A stretch of 64,000 nucleotides of DNA from Notospermus geniculatus (lineage: Eukaryota > Nemertea > Pilidiophora > Heteronemertea > Lineidae), in contig NMRB01000339.1 of the NCBI GenBank assembly GCA_002633025.1, positions 367,121-431,120 of the forward strand. Direction: 5' to 3'. Made by a program: the position numbers and the translations under genes. Shown piece by piece: positions 12,804-24,938 of the stretch. Within the stretch, counting starts at the first letter, position 1, and the number at the start of each line of letters is the position of its first letter. The notes under the pieces are model-generated. The model saw only the letters and a program-made list of their open reading frames with translations, did not search any database and was not told the origin of the DNA.

Positions 12804-13071
12804 CAGTACGTTGCACAACTGACCTCCTTTCCACGCCACGCACCACCCGCATACCACATGCAGCGTCATTCACGTACCATCCTCGTATCTTCCGAGGACG
12901 TGGTGCGGCGTCATGGAAGGCATGCAGTGAAGACGTAATGTCATTCACCCGACATCACGCAACAGAGACGCGTGACGTACCCGTACCATACGCGATGAAC
13001 TGAAGGATACCTTCCACGCCATGTCTGAGGAAGGTACGCGGGTAAAGGGAGGTCAATTGTGCAACGTACTG
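12804..13071. mobile_element. Tc1/mariner-type MITE, CAGTACGTTGCACAAYTGAC ends
   Basis: TA on both sides. Ends begin CAGTACGTTGCACAACTGAC (left) and, read inward from the right, CAGTACGTTGCACAATTGAC. The end pattern is close to that of the 6554-6817 family although the interiors differ. Confidence 0.85.
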
Positions 13072-13073
13072 TA

Positions 13074-14325
13074 GCATCATAGGGAAAAAATGGTTTGGCG
13101 TGTTGCATCACTTTACGATGTACCAGGATTTTTGACTGGCACGGAAGTGCTAACATTTGTATTTGTGTATTCCATTCAAGATCATGTCTGCTGGCTTGGG
13201 TTTGATGGTTCACCAAGTCTTGTCATGTTTGTGACAAAATTTGACAGTGACAAATTTGTGTGGGGCAGATTTCGTCAGTGAGCTGTTTACTAATGTGACA
13301 TCTTGAAATGAGCACAGGCCTCGGCCTAAAAGACTGGAAACCTGAACACAAGGTACTGAGAAAAACGTAAGTTCAGATCGCCTAACATTCGTGTATATGA
13401 TAGAATATTATAATGGCTTTGTCTGATCAGATATGGTTCATCAAACACCGTCAATAGTGTCAGGGAATTGCTCAAGCGATACATATAAACTTTCTTCACT
13501 GATTTTACATAAATCTCCCATGGCGCAATAAATGTCTGCACAGCACAGGTCAGTAGTTCAGCATTGAGCAATCGAAATTTTATGGTCGGACTGAACGTTT
13601 GACTCATGCAGTGGCTTGGTTTAAAAGTTTGTTTTCTTCAATCAAACAACCAAACTGGCCAATCTGATCATAAACAATGTTTTCTTGAACCAATCATCAG
13701 CACTAAGGTTAGCCTCTACAGCAGTGCTCAAAAAGTAGCATTTTTACTCACCATTGGCGACAAGAAATTGGGCATAGGCTAGTGGACCACAAGGTCAGGT
13801 CGCCAATTGGCGAATAAAAGTGATGATTTTTTAAGATACAGGTCGCCAAACCTTGTATCCAACCTGTAGAAACGACATGTTTTCATGCAGCAAGAAACGC
13901 CGGTCAGAACGATCTCAAAACCGCGGCCAGACAGAGTGTCAGCAATACTTGTGGTAATGAATGTTAATGTATGTGCACCATCGCTGATTGGTTGAAGCTG
14001 AGCGATTGAAATGCCATCTTCAGGCGAATATTACTATTAACAGTTTGTCCGCAAGTGATGAAGTTGGCGCTGCGATCACCATAAGACTGGTTCATCTCTG
14101 TGATGGCATCCCAGCAGAAGTGAAAATAGTGCTAAAATTTTGTGCCACTTTTACATTGGCCGTCGACATGGTCGAGATTCCTGCGCTTTTTTTGAGGCGA
14201 CCGAACCTTAATTGCAGCCAATTCGCCAACTGCAAGGGCAACTCAGCCAGACTTTTCGAGCACTGTACAGCCATCTCCTTTGAAACAAATCTTGTTGCAT
14301 TGATTCTCAGCAGAACCATCTAATC
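13074..14325. other. No supported gene
   Basis: The motif GGTCGCCAATTGGCGA and relatives recur between 13740 and 14240, suggesting decayed repeat DNA. A 111-codon plus frame at 13988-14323 overlaps a 75-codon minus frame and shows no domain. Confidence 0.4.
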
Positions 14326-14656
14326 CAGGGTTCCTCCCCCAGACAGCCGTAAAATTTCATGGACCTTTCGAGGACTTTCATGGTATCAAATATGTAAAAT
14401 TTAATGACTTACACAGAAGCCGGGCCATGTGCACCGGCGTCTGTGTCTGACTTTTACTCTTTCGTGACAGAAAGAAATTAACGAGACAATGTAAAAAACA
14501 CCGGAAATTTAATTTTCAAGGCTGAACATTTTATTTTTTAAGGACTTTTGTGGACTTTATAGGATTTTCTCAATATTTATGGACTTTCAAGGCCTTATAT
14601 TTAACCATTTTATATTCTTGGACTTTCATGGTTTTAAAGGACCTGGAGGAACCCTG
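14326..14656. mobile_element. Inverted-repeat element with CAGGGTTCCTCC ends
   Basis: CAGGGTTCCTCC on the left and GGAGGAACCCTG on the right. The interior has repeated GGACTTTCATGG-type stretches, the same design as the 6430-7309 element. The flanks do not show an intact target duplication. Confidence 0.6.
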
Positions 14657-14939
14657 TAACCTAAATCGGTCATCCTTTACATTTCTGATGGATTCTGACT
14701 GGTAACTTGTCGGGCTTCTCAAAAACCAAACATTCTAAAGAAGGAATCCCCTTTACTTCAGCCCCTCTGAACCCAGGACATCAAAGTGCTCCTTCAAACC
14801 AAGAACGCCACTCAACCACACATGAGGAATGTCAACTCTCTTTTTAAAAAGATGAAAAATATTTCCCCAACAGCCAAGATTCCTCAACAAAGGCATCTGA
14901 ACAATCTTCCGATGCAGAGATCTCGACTGAGGGCTTCTT

Positions 14940-15432
14940 TGAATGAATGACTACAGGAAGGATCGCTGCGGCATGTTACGCAAGTCCTGCGACAGATTCT
15001 GTAAGCATCTCAGGTGTCACCTCTTGCCACGCATCCCGCGGTACTTCACCCAGAAAGTCTGCATGCTTCAGGTGATGGGTACACGGCACAGACAATGGAG
15101 GGCCCCTCATCACGATGAAGATGGTGCTACACTTTACATTGTGACAACCGAAATAAACCTTGTCAATACCGTTGAGAGTATCGCTTTGTGTCATGAAATT
15201 CCTCGTGTTAATACCGGTCTACCCGTGCAGGGATGTTCCCACAGAGTGGAGTACGACAGTTTTTTGACAGTGATGACTCACCCGTGTGTTGAACACAAAA
15301 ATCGACAATCTTGTCTGGGTGCGTCGAGATGTGCGCGGGCCGCATCAACAGGGTTTGGATGGTGTGGACCAAGGACTGGTGCAAGAGTACAGTGATTTTC
15401 TCTGAACTAAACAGCCAATTACAATGTACCAT
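14940..15432 (-). pseudogene. Possible decayed transposase remnant (weak)
   Basis: Minus-strand frames at 15432..15208 and 15194..14976 overlap a 150-codon plus frame. The second minus frame ends with AWQEVTPEMLTESV, a pattern that loosely recalls the C-terminal AW..V.PE...S segment of pogo/Tigger-like DDE transposases. No catalytic motif is visible, and the plus frame could equally be chance. Confidence 0.2.
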
Positions 15433-15458
15433 TCTTTGACCACTTTTTAGACCAAATG

Positions 15459-15810
15459 CACTGTAAAAACTAATAAGCTCGAGAAACCCATGGGAATGGG
15501 TCCATTCCTTGTCCCCTGGACCCGTTTGCCATGGGTTTCTTTAAATGGGTATAAGAGAATGGCTTCATGGTACCCAGAATATTTGTTCTTCGGGTATGAA
15601 ATGAATAGGTCCTTAAGTTGCAGTAACCCATAATGACCAGTTTCATAGGTCACTTTGGCCCATCTACGATTGCTACCCCGTGGGGTGTTGGCACCCATGA
15701 GCAGCTTTCGGGTCCAACTGACCTACTTCTAGGTTTATGCTATACCCAGTTGGGTCATTTGAACCCATGGGGAAATCAGTACCCATGGGACCGGACGATT
15801 TTTTACAGTG
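15459..15810. mobile_element. MITE, CACTGTAAAAA ends, ACCCATGGG-rich (copy 1)
   Basis: Termini CACTGTAAAAA and TTTTTACAGTG. The interior carries many ACCCATGGG or CCCATGGG motifs (NcoI-like palindromes) on both sides. A near-identical copy is at 38376-38742. No target duplication is resolved. Confidence 0.75.
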
Positions 15811-16495
15811 TGTCAAGTGGACCTTTTCCTCACCAAGAAATTGAAGTCACAGTCCCTACATGTAAGTATCTGCTCAACTTACCCCTAGCCCGCCAAAGCC
15901 AAGGGTTGGATGGGTAGAGTGGAACCCTCCCTGCTTTAGCTCCGGTATCTTCCTTTCTTCACTTCCTGTTGTTGACGACGACGAAACAAACACAGTTAGA
16001 ACAGCAGTCCTATAAATCCCAAAGACAAGACGGTCACAGGAACTCAAGATGTGTCCCTTCCTGACTGGTTGGCAACAACTTTCTGACTGGCCTCGACTGT
16101 TAACATATCTATGGACTGTTCATTTAGGCCTACCCCTGCTAGTTTACAGCTTAATCAGCTCTGCGGTCGTGACTCTTTTAATTTAGGCCCCTATGAGCTC
16201 TAATTTGAAGACCATGTGAATAATGACAACCATATCCTTTGCTTGGAGGAATTATACTTGAATTTAATTGCACGAAGTAGGAGATAAACGCTGGCATGGT
16301 TGCAGGGGAGTTGAAAATTCAACGGTTAATGGTTGGTATTCATAAAAGTTAGCAAACGCTTACTTAAAAGATTTGCACAGCAAGGTCCAATGTACATGTA
16401 GATGTACTACAATTACAAACGTGAAGTAAAAGCATTTGCTAGCTTTTATGAAGTCAGCCACATTTTCTGTGCCTTTTAGATATTATTTTAGGCCG
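15811..16495. other. No supported gene
   Basis: No open frame with recognisable content, no tRNA boxes and no repeat termini noted. Confidence 0.45.
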
Positions 16496-17545
16496 GGTTT
16501 ATTTGGCAAGCATGCTTGCCAAACAGTTCCCTTTTTCGTCCTTATTTAGCAAGCATGCTTGCCATCTAATGCTGAAAAATGTCCCTATTTGGCAAGCATG
16601 TCACGCCCCCTAAATGAATATTAATCAGGATATGTGCTTGCCATATTATTCAGCACGTTCGGTTATTGAGCAAGCAAATGCATGTACCGGTATGCAAATT
16701 GTTTTGGAGGAAATTTTAACCTATCCAGGTGCAAGCAAGGGCCAAAGGAGATCAGTGTGTGTGTGTGTGAGGGGGGGGGGGCACAATTACACAGAGTAAA
16801 AACTTGATGTTCATGTAGTACTTTTTGAGAGGCACGGCGCTGATTTTAAGCAGGCGGGGGCGATATGAGTATTTTTATCTTCTTGATATGTCTTTTCTGA
16901 GAGAAAAAAAGAAAACAGAAAACAACTGAACAGGGAAAAAATAGAAAAAAAGAAAAATCACGAGTGAGACCACGCGAGTTTCGAACCGCCGACCTTCAGG
17001 TTGTTGAGCCGACATCCTGTGCACTACGCTAATCAACTGACTGCCGACATGCGGGGGATATTTGTTACCTGGTTCAGGGCAATGCGAGTAACTCGACGTT
17101 TAAGCCAAACTTCGCGAACTGTTTGGCAAACCAGGCTCGATAAATGGACATTTTCTTCTGGAAATCGCTTGTTGGTAGCTCCCTACCGCAAGGCACCCTC
17201 CACCACACGCCGCTGTCTCCCCTGCCAGATGCTCTAAGAGCGCTGCATAATTAATGAGCTAGACGTGCGTCCAAGACTACGCTTTTACTGCATACACAGC
17301 AGTTAGCTGTGCAAATAAACAGTTCGATGCCTTTAACGCCGTCTTAATCTTCCTTCGAGGCATAGCCTGCTCCCAATCGCAACTTTTCGATGCCTTTTGG
17401 CGAGGGCTGCGACGGCGAGTCGGAGGACGCCATCTTCATCTTCTGTTTGCATAATTAATGAGGTCTAATTAATATTCATTATTGTCTGCTTGCCTTCTAA
17501 GACCAAATTTCTGTAATTCGGCAAGCATTTGCTTGCCAAATAACC
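16496..17545. mobile_element. ~1.05 kb inverted-repeat element with GCAAGCATGCTTGC ends
   Basis: The left end reads GGTTTATTTGGCAAGCATGC and the right end GCTTGCCAAATAACC. The palindrome GGCAAGCATGCTTGCC recurs near the left end (about 16505, 16547). It holds a tRNA-like SINE at 16905-17048. No transposase frame. A similar AAGCAAATGC-rich stretch lies near 31130-31380. Confidence 0.6.
16905..17048 (-). mobile_element. tRNA-like SINE, minus strand
   Basis: The minus strand shows GATTAGCGTAGTGCACAGG (A-box region), an anticodon-arm-like stretch and GGCGGTTCGAAACTCGC (B box), then a long T/A-rich tail. The head resembles a tRNA but is followed by tail rather than a closed acceptor stem. Confidence 0.6.
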
Positions 17546-18640
17546 ACTTCCATTATTTTAATGTTAGTAACATACCAATGGTATATCTACATGTAACAAT
17601 GTTGGATATAACACTGTTGGTTTGGTTGAAGTTGAGTCAATAGGGGTTTAGCCCTAATCTAAGCAAGATAATCTGATTGGGGACAAGAATTACACCTCTA
17701 TCAGTATGAATATATGAGGACATTGTAAACAGTAGGCCTATAGGAGAGTTCAGTATAGTTTTAACCCTCAATAAAGTTTGAGTTAGTGGTCACCGAACCA
17801 ATACGGCTTAACAACCAATAAATGGATTGTGAGAGTGATGTAAATATTTCCAAACAAATGTCTGGGCTATGGTTTCGTTTAAACAAAAGAAGTAGTCTGC
17901 TTTTGGTCACTCATAATATAGGCCTATGTGTTTATTTCGTAATCAGTGCTTTTTAATCGTAGTGCTAGGCAAAATTCTGTGTCTTACATGTACATGTCTT
18001 TGTAGTAGAGCATGAAACAACTCAGGGCAGTTCTGAGAGTGGCCTGGCTACTGTAGATGCTACCAGATTAAGCCAAGTGAAGACGGTCCGCTCACTCAGG
18101 TTCTTTCAACTAGAAAAGTAGATCCCCGGTTCAATTCAAATGGTTGTAGTGGGGCTGAAGAAATGAAAACGTCCTGTCATCACACACTGTGACAGGACTT
18201 CAGTTCGGTACCACTGTAGACTGATGGAAAGCCTTGAATTATCTAGAGAACCATGAAGACTCCATCAGCAGAGTCGCATGGTCAAGTTCATGGAAGATTT
18301 GACAAGAAGGGAAAGACATGAGTTGGTTTATTTGTCTGAATAGGATTCTTCCACCCCATGGACACGATGGAGTGATAACCATTTGTCCCTGTAAATCCAC
18401 AGAACTCAAGTTAAACATCCATGTCCTCGAGCAATCGGTCTTCCTTCAACCGCAGCAGGAAACCTGGGTGCGATCACAAAAGATTCACATCAATCTTGTA
18501 TTATCAATGTAAAGAGGAAAAATAAACACAATCAAAAAGAAGATGAGACCTCCATAGAATTCAGGACATTAGGACATTCCCTTGAGGTGGAAACATTTTG
18601 GTCATTTGGGTCATTCGCTGGGCATGCTACCCTCGATCAC
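17546..18640. other. No supported gene
   Basis: Only a 64-codon frame (18318-18512) without recognisable content. No repeat ends noted. Confidence 0.45.
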
Positions 18641-19330
18641 AGACCACAGATAATGACTTGTTATCCTCACCAGCGACAACATACAGGACATCAGACTCTT
18701 GCTACAATCGATCACAGAGAATGACTTCCTACTCTCAATCACGGACCACAGCACTAGCTACCTTCAATCACATACAACTGTATCACGTGTTATCCTTGGT
18801 CACAGCCACAGAGAACGACTTGTTACCCTCAATCACAGACCACAGAGAATCACTTGCTACCCTCGAACACAGAGAATGAGTTGCTACCCTGGATCACAGA
18901 CCACAGAAAATGACTTGCTACCCTCAATCACAGACCTCAGAGAATGACTTGCTACCCTCAATCACAGACCACAGAGAATCTCATTTGCTACCCTCGATCA
19001 CAGACCACGTCATTGACTACCCTTGATCACAGACCACAGAATGACTTATCCTCGATCACAGACGATGGCATTGTTACCCTCGATCACAGACGATGGCATT
19101 GCCACCCTCAACCACAGATCACGGAGAATGACTTGCTATCCTCAATCACAAACCATGTCATTGGCTGCCCTTGATCACAGACCACAGAGAATGACTTATC
19201 CTCGATCACAGACGATGGCATTGTTACCCTCAATCACAGACGATGGCATTGCTATCCTCAATCACAGACCACCGAGAATGACTTGCTGCTCTCGATCACA
19301 GACCACAGAAAAAGATTGTTACCCTCGACA
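18641..19330. repeat. ~33 bp minisatellite array
   Basis: About twenty degenerate units of the form ATCACAGACCACAGAGAATG plus ACTTGCTACCCTCA. Towards the end a variant with ATCACAGACGATGGCATTG alternates. The long frames over it are periodic by-products of the repeat. Confidence 0.92.
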
Positions 19331-19471
19331 CAGACACCAACGCGTGCACTGTACCCACCAATATGATGACCAGAGATTGTCTACATGTATTTTCCCAAGT
19401 TTCAGTTTCATGCTTTGACACCAAAAAAGCAAAAACACTCCATCCAATACAACAGCATGAAATATAAATGG

Positions 19472-19592
19472 GTTTCAAAGGAGAAAGACAACGCTTCCTA
19501 CCAGATTCGAACCCACGGACCCTCGCATAAGGAATCAATCGCCAGCACTAAGGGGCAGCACGCCTTTACCACCAGGCCAAATCCCCATCCTC
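19472..19592 (-). mobile_element. tRNA-derived SINE family A, minus strand (copy 1)
   Basis: The minus strand reads GATGGGGATTTGGCC, then an A box TGGCCTGGTGGTAAAGG and a B box GGGTTCGAATCTGG, then GGAAGC and CTTTC-rich body. Copies at 51036-51160 (plus) and 57243-57378 (minus) share the same head, B box and tail. Confidence 0.85.
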
Positions 19593-20108
19593 CAATACAA
19601 CAATGCACCTTGCAAAATTGCATGGAAATGTAACAGAAGGTGGGATGTTTACACTAATAATGTACACACAAAGATGGGAGTCGATAATGTCCAGTTACCA
19701 CAGGATGAGACTAAAAGTCAATCAGGAAACCACTGGGAATCCTTGAATCCACTTTGGGATCAATCACAACAACAGTGGAGTCAACCTATCAACAACTTGC
19801 TGACATTGTTTTCTGACAATATGACATGAAGTAATATCTTCTAAATTGTTTTCAGCATTTCATCCCTCATTGACTCTGACAAAAGCCATCAGTTATGCAT
19901 GGCCACTGTGCTACTGTACGACAACAAGGGCCAGGGGAGCCTTAGTTCACAAGTACTTCACCACTTTACACCACACTGACATCTTGTACAAGATAAGTAA
20001 AATGACCAGCAACAACAGCAAAGATTAGGTCATCATTACAACTGATTATCTAACTCTGTCCTTGTGGAGCTGATTGTCCAGTCATCATTGAAGAACCAGT
20101 TATTCCAC
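19593..20108. other. No supported gene
   Basis: Only short anonymous frames. Confidence 0.4.
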
Positions 20109-20111
20109 TTA

Positions 20112-20510
20112 TGCGGATGTCAGGTCACACTGAGATTGCCTGCGCTACAACGGAACAGTCGGCATCAAGTGTCGCAATCATGGTCAAGTCACAAAAGCGA
20201 AAATGTGTACGATCATCGTGGAACAAGCAGCATCAGCGCGCAGGGAATCGTAATCGTGTTCAGGTCACCTGCGAATGGATTACGCCCATCGGGATAACAC
20301 AGAAGTTGAACAGGTTCAACTCTTGCGATCTGTGATCTTTTTGGTCGGCGACTGATCCCTATCGTTGTAACTGAGACGCAACACTGCAGTCATGTCACAC
20401 CATATCGGCGACTGATTTGTTCCACGCTGTCGTGCCTCAGATGCAAAGTGATCCGGAAAAGTCAGTCTGTGCCTGTTCTGTGCCATCGCAAGGTCGACCT
20501 GACATCCGCA
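20112..20510. mobile_element. PIF/Harbinger-type MITE, TGCGGATGTCAGGTC ends (copy 1)
   Basis: Perfect termini TGCGGATGTCAGGTC and GACCTGACATCCGCA with TTA on both sides (20109-20111, 20511-20513). Copy 2 is at 47818-49344, also in TTA, and carries a large later insertion. No coding capacity. Confidence 0.85.
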
Positions 20511-20820
20511 TTACAGCAACGGGTGCTGTCAGTTTGAGAGTACATTTGACAATGCTCAATTTGCAGGGGTAAATAGTTAACAGAATAGTGATGTAACACT
20601 GACTGAGAGAGAACAATAGCCAAGAGTCAAACATGACAGTGATTACACCCTCAGGCAATATCAGCCTGTTAAACAACATGTTGGACATCACTTGTAACAA
20701 ATTCGGAGATTGACCAATTATGATGCAACATTTCATTTCGTTGCAGAATAGTCTTCAGACTGTTCAGTAGATGACAGGAACAGTCTCCAGTAGGTGATGC
20801 TATCTTGAAGGACTTCATAA

Positions 20821-21287
20821 TGCCTAGCGTACATCACACTGGAGACAACTAGTCGCCATTGAGCTACCTGGCGACTGGGAGGATCTAGCTGGAACTGGAC
20901 GCGACTGATCAGTCGCCAGAAATGGTCGATGTATGCGCCCTTGCGACTCGTTGGAACTCAGGTTTTGCCAGTTGCCGCCAGTTGCACATGCTCAACTTTC
21001 TAGCGACTAGTTGTACTCAGTTTCGTTCAGTCGCTGCGATGTACATGTACACAGGCTTGCGACGGATAAGTACTGAACAAAACCAACTCTCATTGAGTCC
21101 CAACGCCCCGGATGTTACCCAAGTTGCTGCCAGAGTCGCAAGTACGATGTACGCAGTCAGGACATGACGACTGATTGGATCCTAGTTTTACTGAGTTGCT
21201 GAATTTGCGATTTGCGTGCAGCGCGTACATCACTAGTGACTGATCAGATCAGTTGCTTCCAGTCGCAAGTGCGATGTTCGCCTGGCT
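20821..21287. mobile_element. MITE, GCCTAGCGTACATC family
   Basis: Left end GCCTAGCGTACATCACACTGG after TAA, right end GATGTTCGCCTGGCT. The interior has CGACTGG/CAGTCGC motifs and the marker CCCAACGCCCCGGATGTTAC shared with 59909-60222. Confidence 0.75.
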
Positions 21288-22560
21288 TTTACATGTACAT
21301 GTAGCTTATGATGTTGCAAATAAAGAGAGCGGCGCCCACGACGTAACTCTGTTGGCATGAAATTGCAAACTTTTGAGGCTCAAATGATTGAATTCCATGG
21401 TGATTGCGGCCCGGCATCCCGGTCCCTAAGTCTATTTTCAAACTGCTTAGACATTTAAAAACTAGAGATTCTTGACTTCTCAATGGTAGTTGAAATGTTT
21501 CAAACAGATAGATAAGTGCGAAGCAGTCGGCCTTCAAACTTGGCACACATTTTTTCCAATTTGTAAACATGGTCCCCAACTAAAATCACAGATCTGTAGG
21601 ACAGGAGTCACGACAACTCTTTGTCCCTTCACTCACTCAGGAATGGATTCAGATTATTCTCATTTCAAAATTTTACATGTTTTAATACCGGTACCATTCG
21701 TTGCTGACCAAACAACATGGCCACCAAAGTCCAGCTTCCGTGGCTCCAACAAAGCACACCACATGAACAACGAAAGCATTTTATTGGTTCCTGGAACACA
21801 CACCACTTGTCCAGCAGATGAAGTCAATATTGAAATACAACCTTGAAGCATGGGAGTTTGTTAATGCAGAGAGGGTTGATAAAAATGTTGAGGGTCAATG
21901 AAGGATTGATGCCGATGTGCAAATAGGGAGAAATCAATGAAATGGGGAACTCGTGTGACAATAGATGGCGCAACGAGTATATCAGACTCGAATGACATAC
22001 CGACTTCACTTTTTTCGCTGTTGACGTCACACCGTCAAAGCATCTGTGTACATTTTTGTACAAAATTTTCCGTGGGATTTTCCCCAAAAGACGTTGTCAA
22101 TTGGCATCCTGTGGCATTTCTGACAAAACAAAGCAGTGATATGGAGAACATTGAAAATAAAAAAGGGCCGTGTAATTTAATCAAAATTGATCCAAACAGA
22201 GTGGTTTATTCATTTGGGGGCAAGAAGTACATGTATGGAAATACTGTTAGTAGAAAATAGGACTTCCGGGTCTTACACTGACAGCACCACGTCGTGGCGT
22301 TAGTTCACGTGTTCCTCATTCTAGAGTGGAAACGGTCATGTGATGAGTGAAATAAGAAAACAGCACCAATCACTGATTTGATTCATGTCATTTACGATCG
22401 ATAAATTATTCGATAAATTACTCGTTATCATGGGTCCATATCCACCAGGAAACGGCCAGCCAGATATCGTCCTTTATGTTTTGTAGACCATTGAAGAGAT
22501 TCAAAAGATAAACATTAGTATTACATTAGCCAGGCTGATCAAGGCAGAGCAGTGAATGGC
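21288..22560. other. No supported gene
   Basis: Contains anonymous frames up to 118 codons overlapping on opposite strands (21490-21846, 21937-22260). No domain, splice pair or repeat end convinces me. Confidence 0.45.
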
Positions 22561-22562
22561 AG

Positions 22563-22666
22563 TCTCCCACAGCAGGGGTTTTTATCTACTACTCTTCCAC
22601 ACTCACACCACCGTTGTGTGCAAGTGTACGAAGAGGAGCAAGATGAAAACTCTGCTGTGGGAGGAT
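22563..22666. mobile_element. Hairpin MITE, CTCCCACAGCAGGG ends (copy 1)
   Basis: TCTCCCACAGCAGGGGTTTT on the left faces ACTCTGCTGTGGGAGGA on the right, with a roughly palindromic middle. The second copy, at 28247-28341, has an intact target duplication. Confidence 0.8.
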
Positions 22667-23598
22667 GGTGAGTACATGTAGTTGCCTGAGTGGATCACAT
22701 CATGAGCATGATATCATGTCAATGGTAGAATCCATCAGCTTTGTGTATGGGAATGTAACATGGAACTTGAGTAGACTTCGGCTGAATGGCTGCAACTTGC
22801 CAATCACAAAACCAACTTTGTTTAATAAAAATAAAATGCAGTTCCCAGGGCTTTAGATAATTTTGGAGGGCAAAGAGTATCACAGTCTTCTCTTCAGAAT
22901 TTGAAGAGTATTTTCACTCTTGAAAGGAGTATTCCATTAGCAAAGTATTGCAAACTGATAAATCTAAAGGAGTATTTCACCCTTTCAGTTCTGGAATGGA
23001 TGAGTATTCTGAGATTTTAAGCAACCTTGAGTTTCTTGGAGAGTTTCACCTTCATGTACTGTTCTTTGATTATTTTTTGAAAACCTTAAAATATTAATCT
23101 GCTCAATTGAATTTTAACGATGTGACAATTCTTACAATATACAATGGACTGACATCAGATTTTGAAACTTGATTTGGACGAAGAGTTACCAGAGTATTGG
23201 TGGAATATTTGAAGACAATATTATGTAAACACTGGGTTGCTCAGCAACAGTCAGAAAATATCACCATTTATCGCCAGTTCCGTGTCTCATCAATCATGTC
23301 ATGTGCAGGGCAAAATATCTACCGGTACCATCAATACCACAGGTTGATTACAGAATTTGAACACACTTTGGGTAAAGTGGCATATAGCAGCCTGTGAGAT
23401 TATCAAATACCCTGACATGATGATGTCACTTTGATGGCTTTTAGATAAGCAGTGACAATAGAGGATGGGCATTCTTGATGACATGATGTAACATTACCAA
23501 CACCTGAGCCAAACTTGTCAACATATCGCACCTATAATATCACATAGTTTTTTTTTCATCACTACTTTTATGAAACTTGTCAACATGTCACACTTATG
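22667..23598. other. No supported gene; GAGTATT-rich stretch
   Basis: The interval 22880-23030 repeats GAGTATTTTCAC/GAGTATTCC motifs, probably decayed repeat DNA. No gene signals. Confidence 0.4.
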
Positions 23599-23850
23599 AT
23601 GCATTGAACCCCTTGCAGCTACTGGCATGGCTTAACCCGCCGGCCATGGAGGATTTCCTTATGGCCTAGTGGTTAGTACCTTGGCCTCAGCACTAGAGCG
23701 CGATCACTACATGGATGGGTGACCGGCGCGCGTGTAATACTTCATCTGGCAGACCTTCCCAGTCGAATCTGGAACTAGTAGTTTGGCTCTGAGAATGAGA
23801 TGCAAAGTGGCGCTAAAAAAGTGACTCGAGGACGAGTCATCTCTGTCCAA
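23599..23850 (+). mobile_element. 5S/tRNA composite SINE, plus strand (copy 1)
   Basis: Starts GCATTGAACCCCTTGCA, then a tRNA-like CCTAGTGGTTAGTACCTTGG, then a 5S rRNA-like C-box region CTACATGGATGGGTGACCGG. Relative to copy 2 it lacks the 5S A-box block. See 23861-24050. Confidence 0.7.
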
Positions 23851-23860
23851 ATGGAGAGAT

Positions 23861-24050
23861 GGTGCATTGAACCCCTTGCATCCACCATACATGTACATGT
23901 ATGGCACGGCTTCACCCGCCGGCCAGGGAAAATTTCCTTTATTGACCTAGTGGTAAATAGCGCGTTGGCCTCAGTGCCAGAAGTTAAGCAACGGAGAGCA
24001 TGATCACTACGTGGGTGGCTGACCGGCGCTTGTGTAATACATACATGATA
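23861..24050 (+). mobile_element. 5S/tRNA composite SINE, plus strand (copy 2)
   Basis: Same start as copy 1. A tRNA-like GACCTAGTGGTAAATAGCGC is followed by AGAAGTTAAGCAACGG (resembling the 5S rRNA internal A box, GAAGCTAAGCAGGG) and CTACGTGGGTGGCTGACCGG (resembling the 5S C box). The order is tRNA-like head then 5S-like module. It is not a functional 5S gene, because the 5' third and terminal stem of 5S are absent. Confidence 0.75.
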
Positions 24051-24188
24051 CACATCATTTTATCACAACTTTTATGAAAACGTGTTAAAACGGAACTGTG
24101 CCAAAGGGATAGAACAGACAAGGTCACTGACCTCATTCAACCTACTAGTACTTCATCAATCCACTTCAAAACCTTGTACACGTACATC

Positions 24189-24442
24189 CAGTACAGATCA
24201 CAATTGACATCCCTAAATTCGCGTAAGTTACGCGTAAGTCACTCGTAACTTTAATGCGACAACTCACGAGCTATGTTACGCATAACTTACGAGGTGAGTT
24301 ACGCGAATTTCGCTAGCTACACAGTGATTTACGAGGCAAGTTACGCGATTTTGGCAAGTTACGCAGTGAGTTACGCGAAACCAAAGCCGTGAGTTACGAG
24401 TAACTTACGCGAAGCCGTAGGGATGTCAATTGTGACATTCTG
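24189..24442. mobile_element. Tc1/mariner-type MITE, CAGTACAGGTCACAATTGAC family (copy 2)
   Basis: Begins CAGTACAGATCACAATTGAC and ends GTCAATTGTGACATTCTG with TA on the right; the left flank has lost TA. Interior GTAAGTTACGCG modules as in 6554-6817. Confidence 0.85.
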
Positions 24443-24464
24443 TAACCTTTATTCTCTAATGGTA

Positions 24465-24938
24465 GTGTCCCACTGGCGACTTTTGCCCACGACAAGGGGC
24501 GAATCTGAAGGCTGCGATATACCCTCGACAAGCTGCGATATTTACCATTAGACGTAGTTTTTGGCGAGTTGTCAATTTGTCGCTGATTCGTCAAACACTC
24601 GCAGGCCCAGACGAAGTTTAGTCGTGCTTGATCGTAGATAAACGTGGTTTCTTCGTACATTACTCGTAGCTAGTCGCAGACTGTCGTTGATAGTCGAGGT
24701 TACTCTTCAAGACCTACGATCCTGTACGACTATGTACGACATGGGGGCGACTATATACGAGATAACTTCAACTGACTGCGAATGAAATTTTGTCGCAGGC
24801 AAATTTTGAACATTTTGAAAATTTTTCTGCCAGCCAGCGAATTACTGCGAACATAGACGACAGTCTAAGAACAGTTACGAAAAGCTACGATTTTTTCATT
24901 CGTCCCTTGTCGCAGACCAAAATTCGCCAGTGGGACAC
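24465..24938. mobile_element. MITE, GTGTCCCACTGGCGA ends, TA duplication
   Basis: GTGTCCCACTGGCGACTTTTG and CAAAATTCGCCAGTGGGACAC face each other, with TA on both sides. The interior repeats CGACTAT, TACGA and GTCGCAG motifs. No transposase. Confidence 0.8.

Noticed and set aside
18641-19330. Array with regular units resembling a CRISPR locus or a repetitive protein
   Set aside because: Units are contiguous and degenerate with no unique spacers, no cas genes occur, and the genome is eukaryotic. The frames simply follow the minisatellite period.
23980-24030. Functional 5S rRNA gene
   Set aside because: Only the internal promoter-like blocks match. The 5' third and closing stem of 5S rRNA are missing and a tRNA-like head precedes them.
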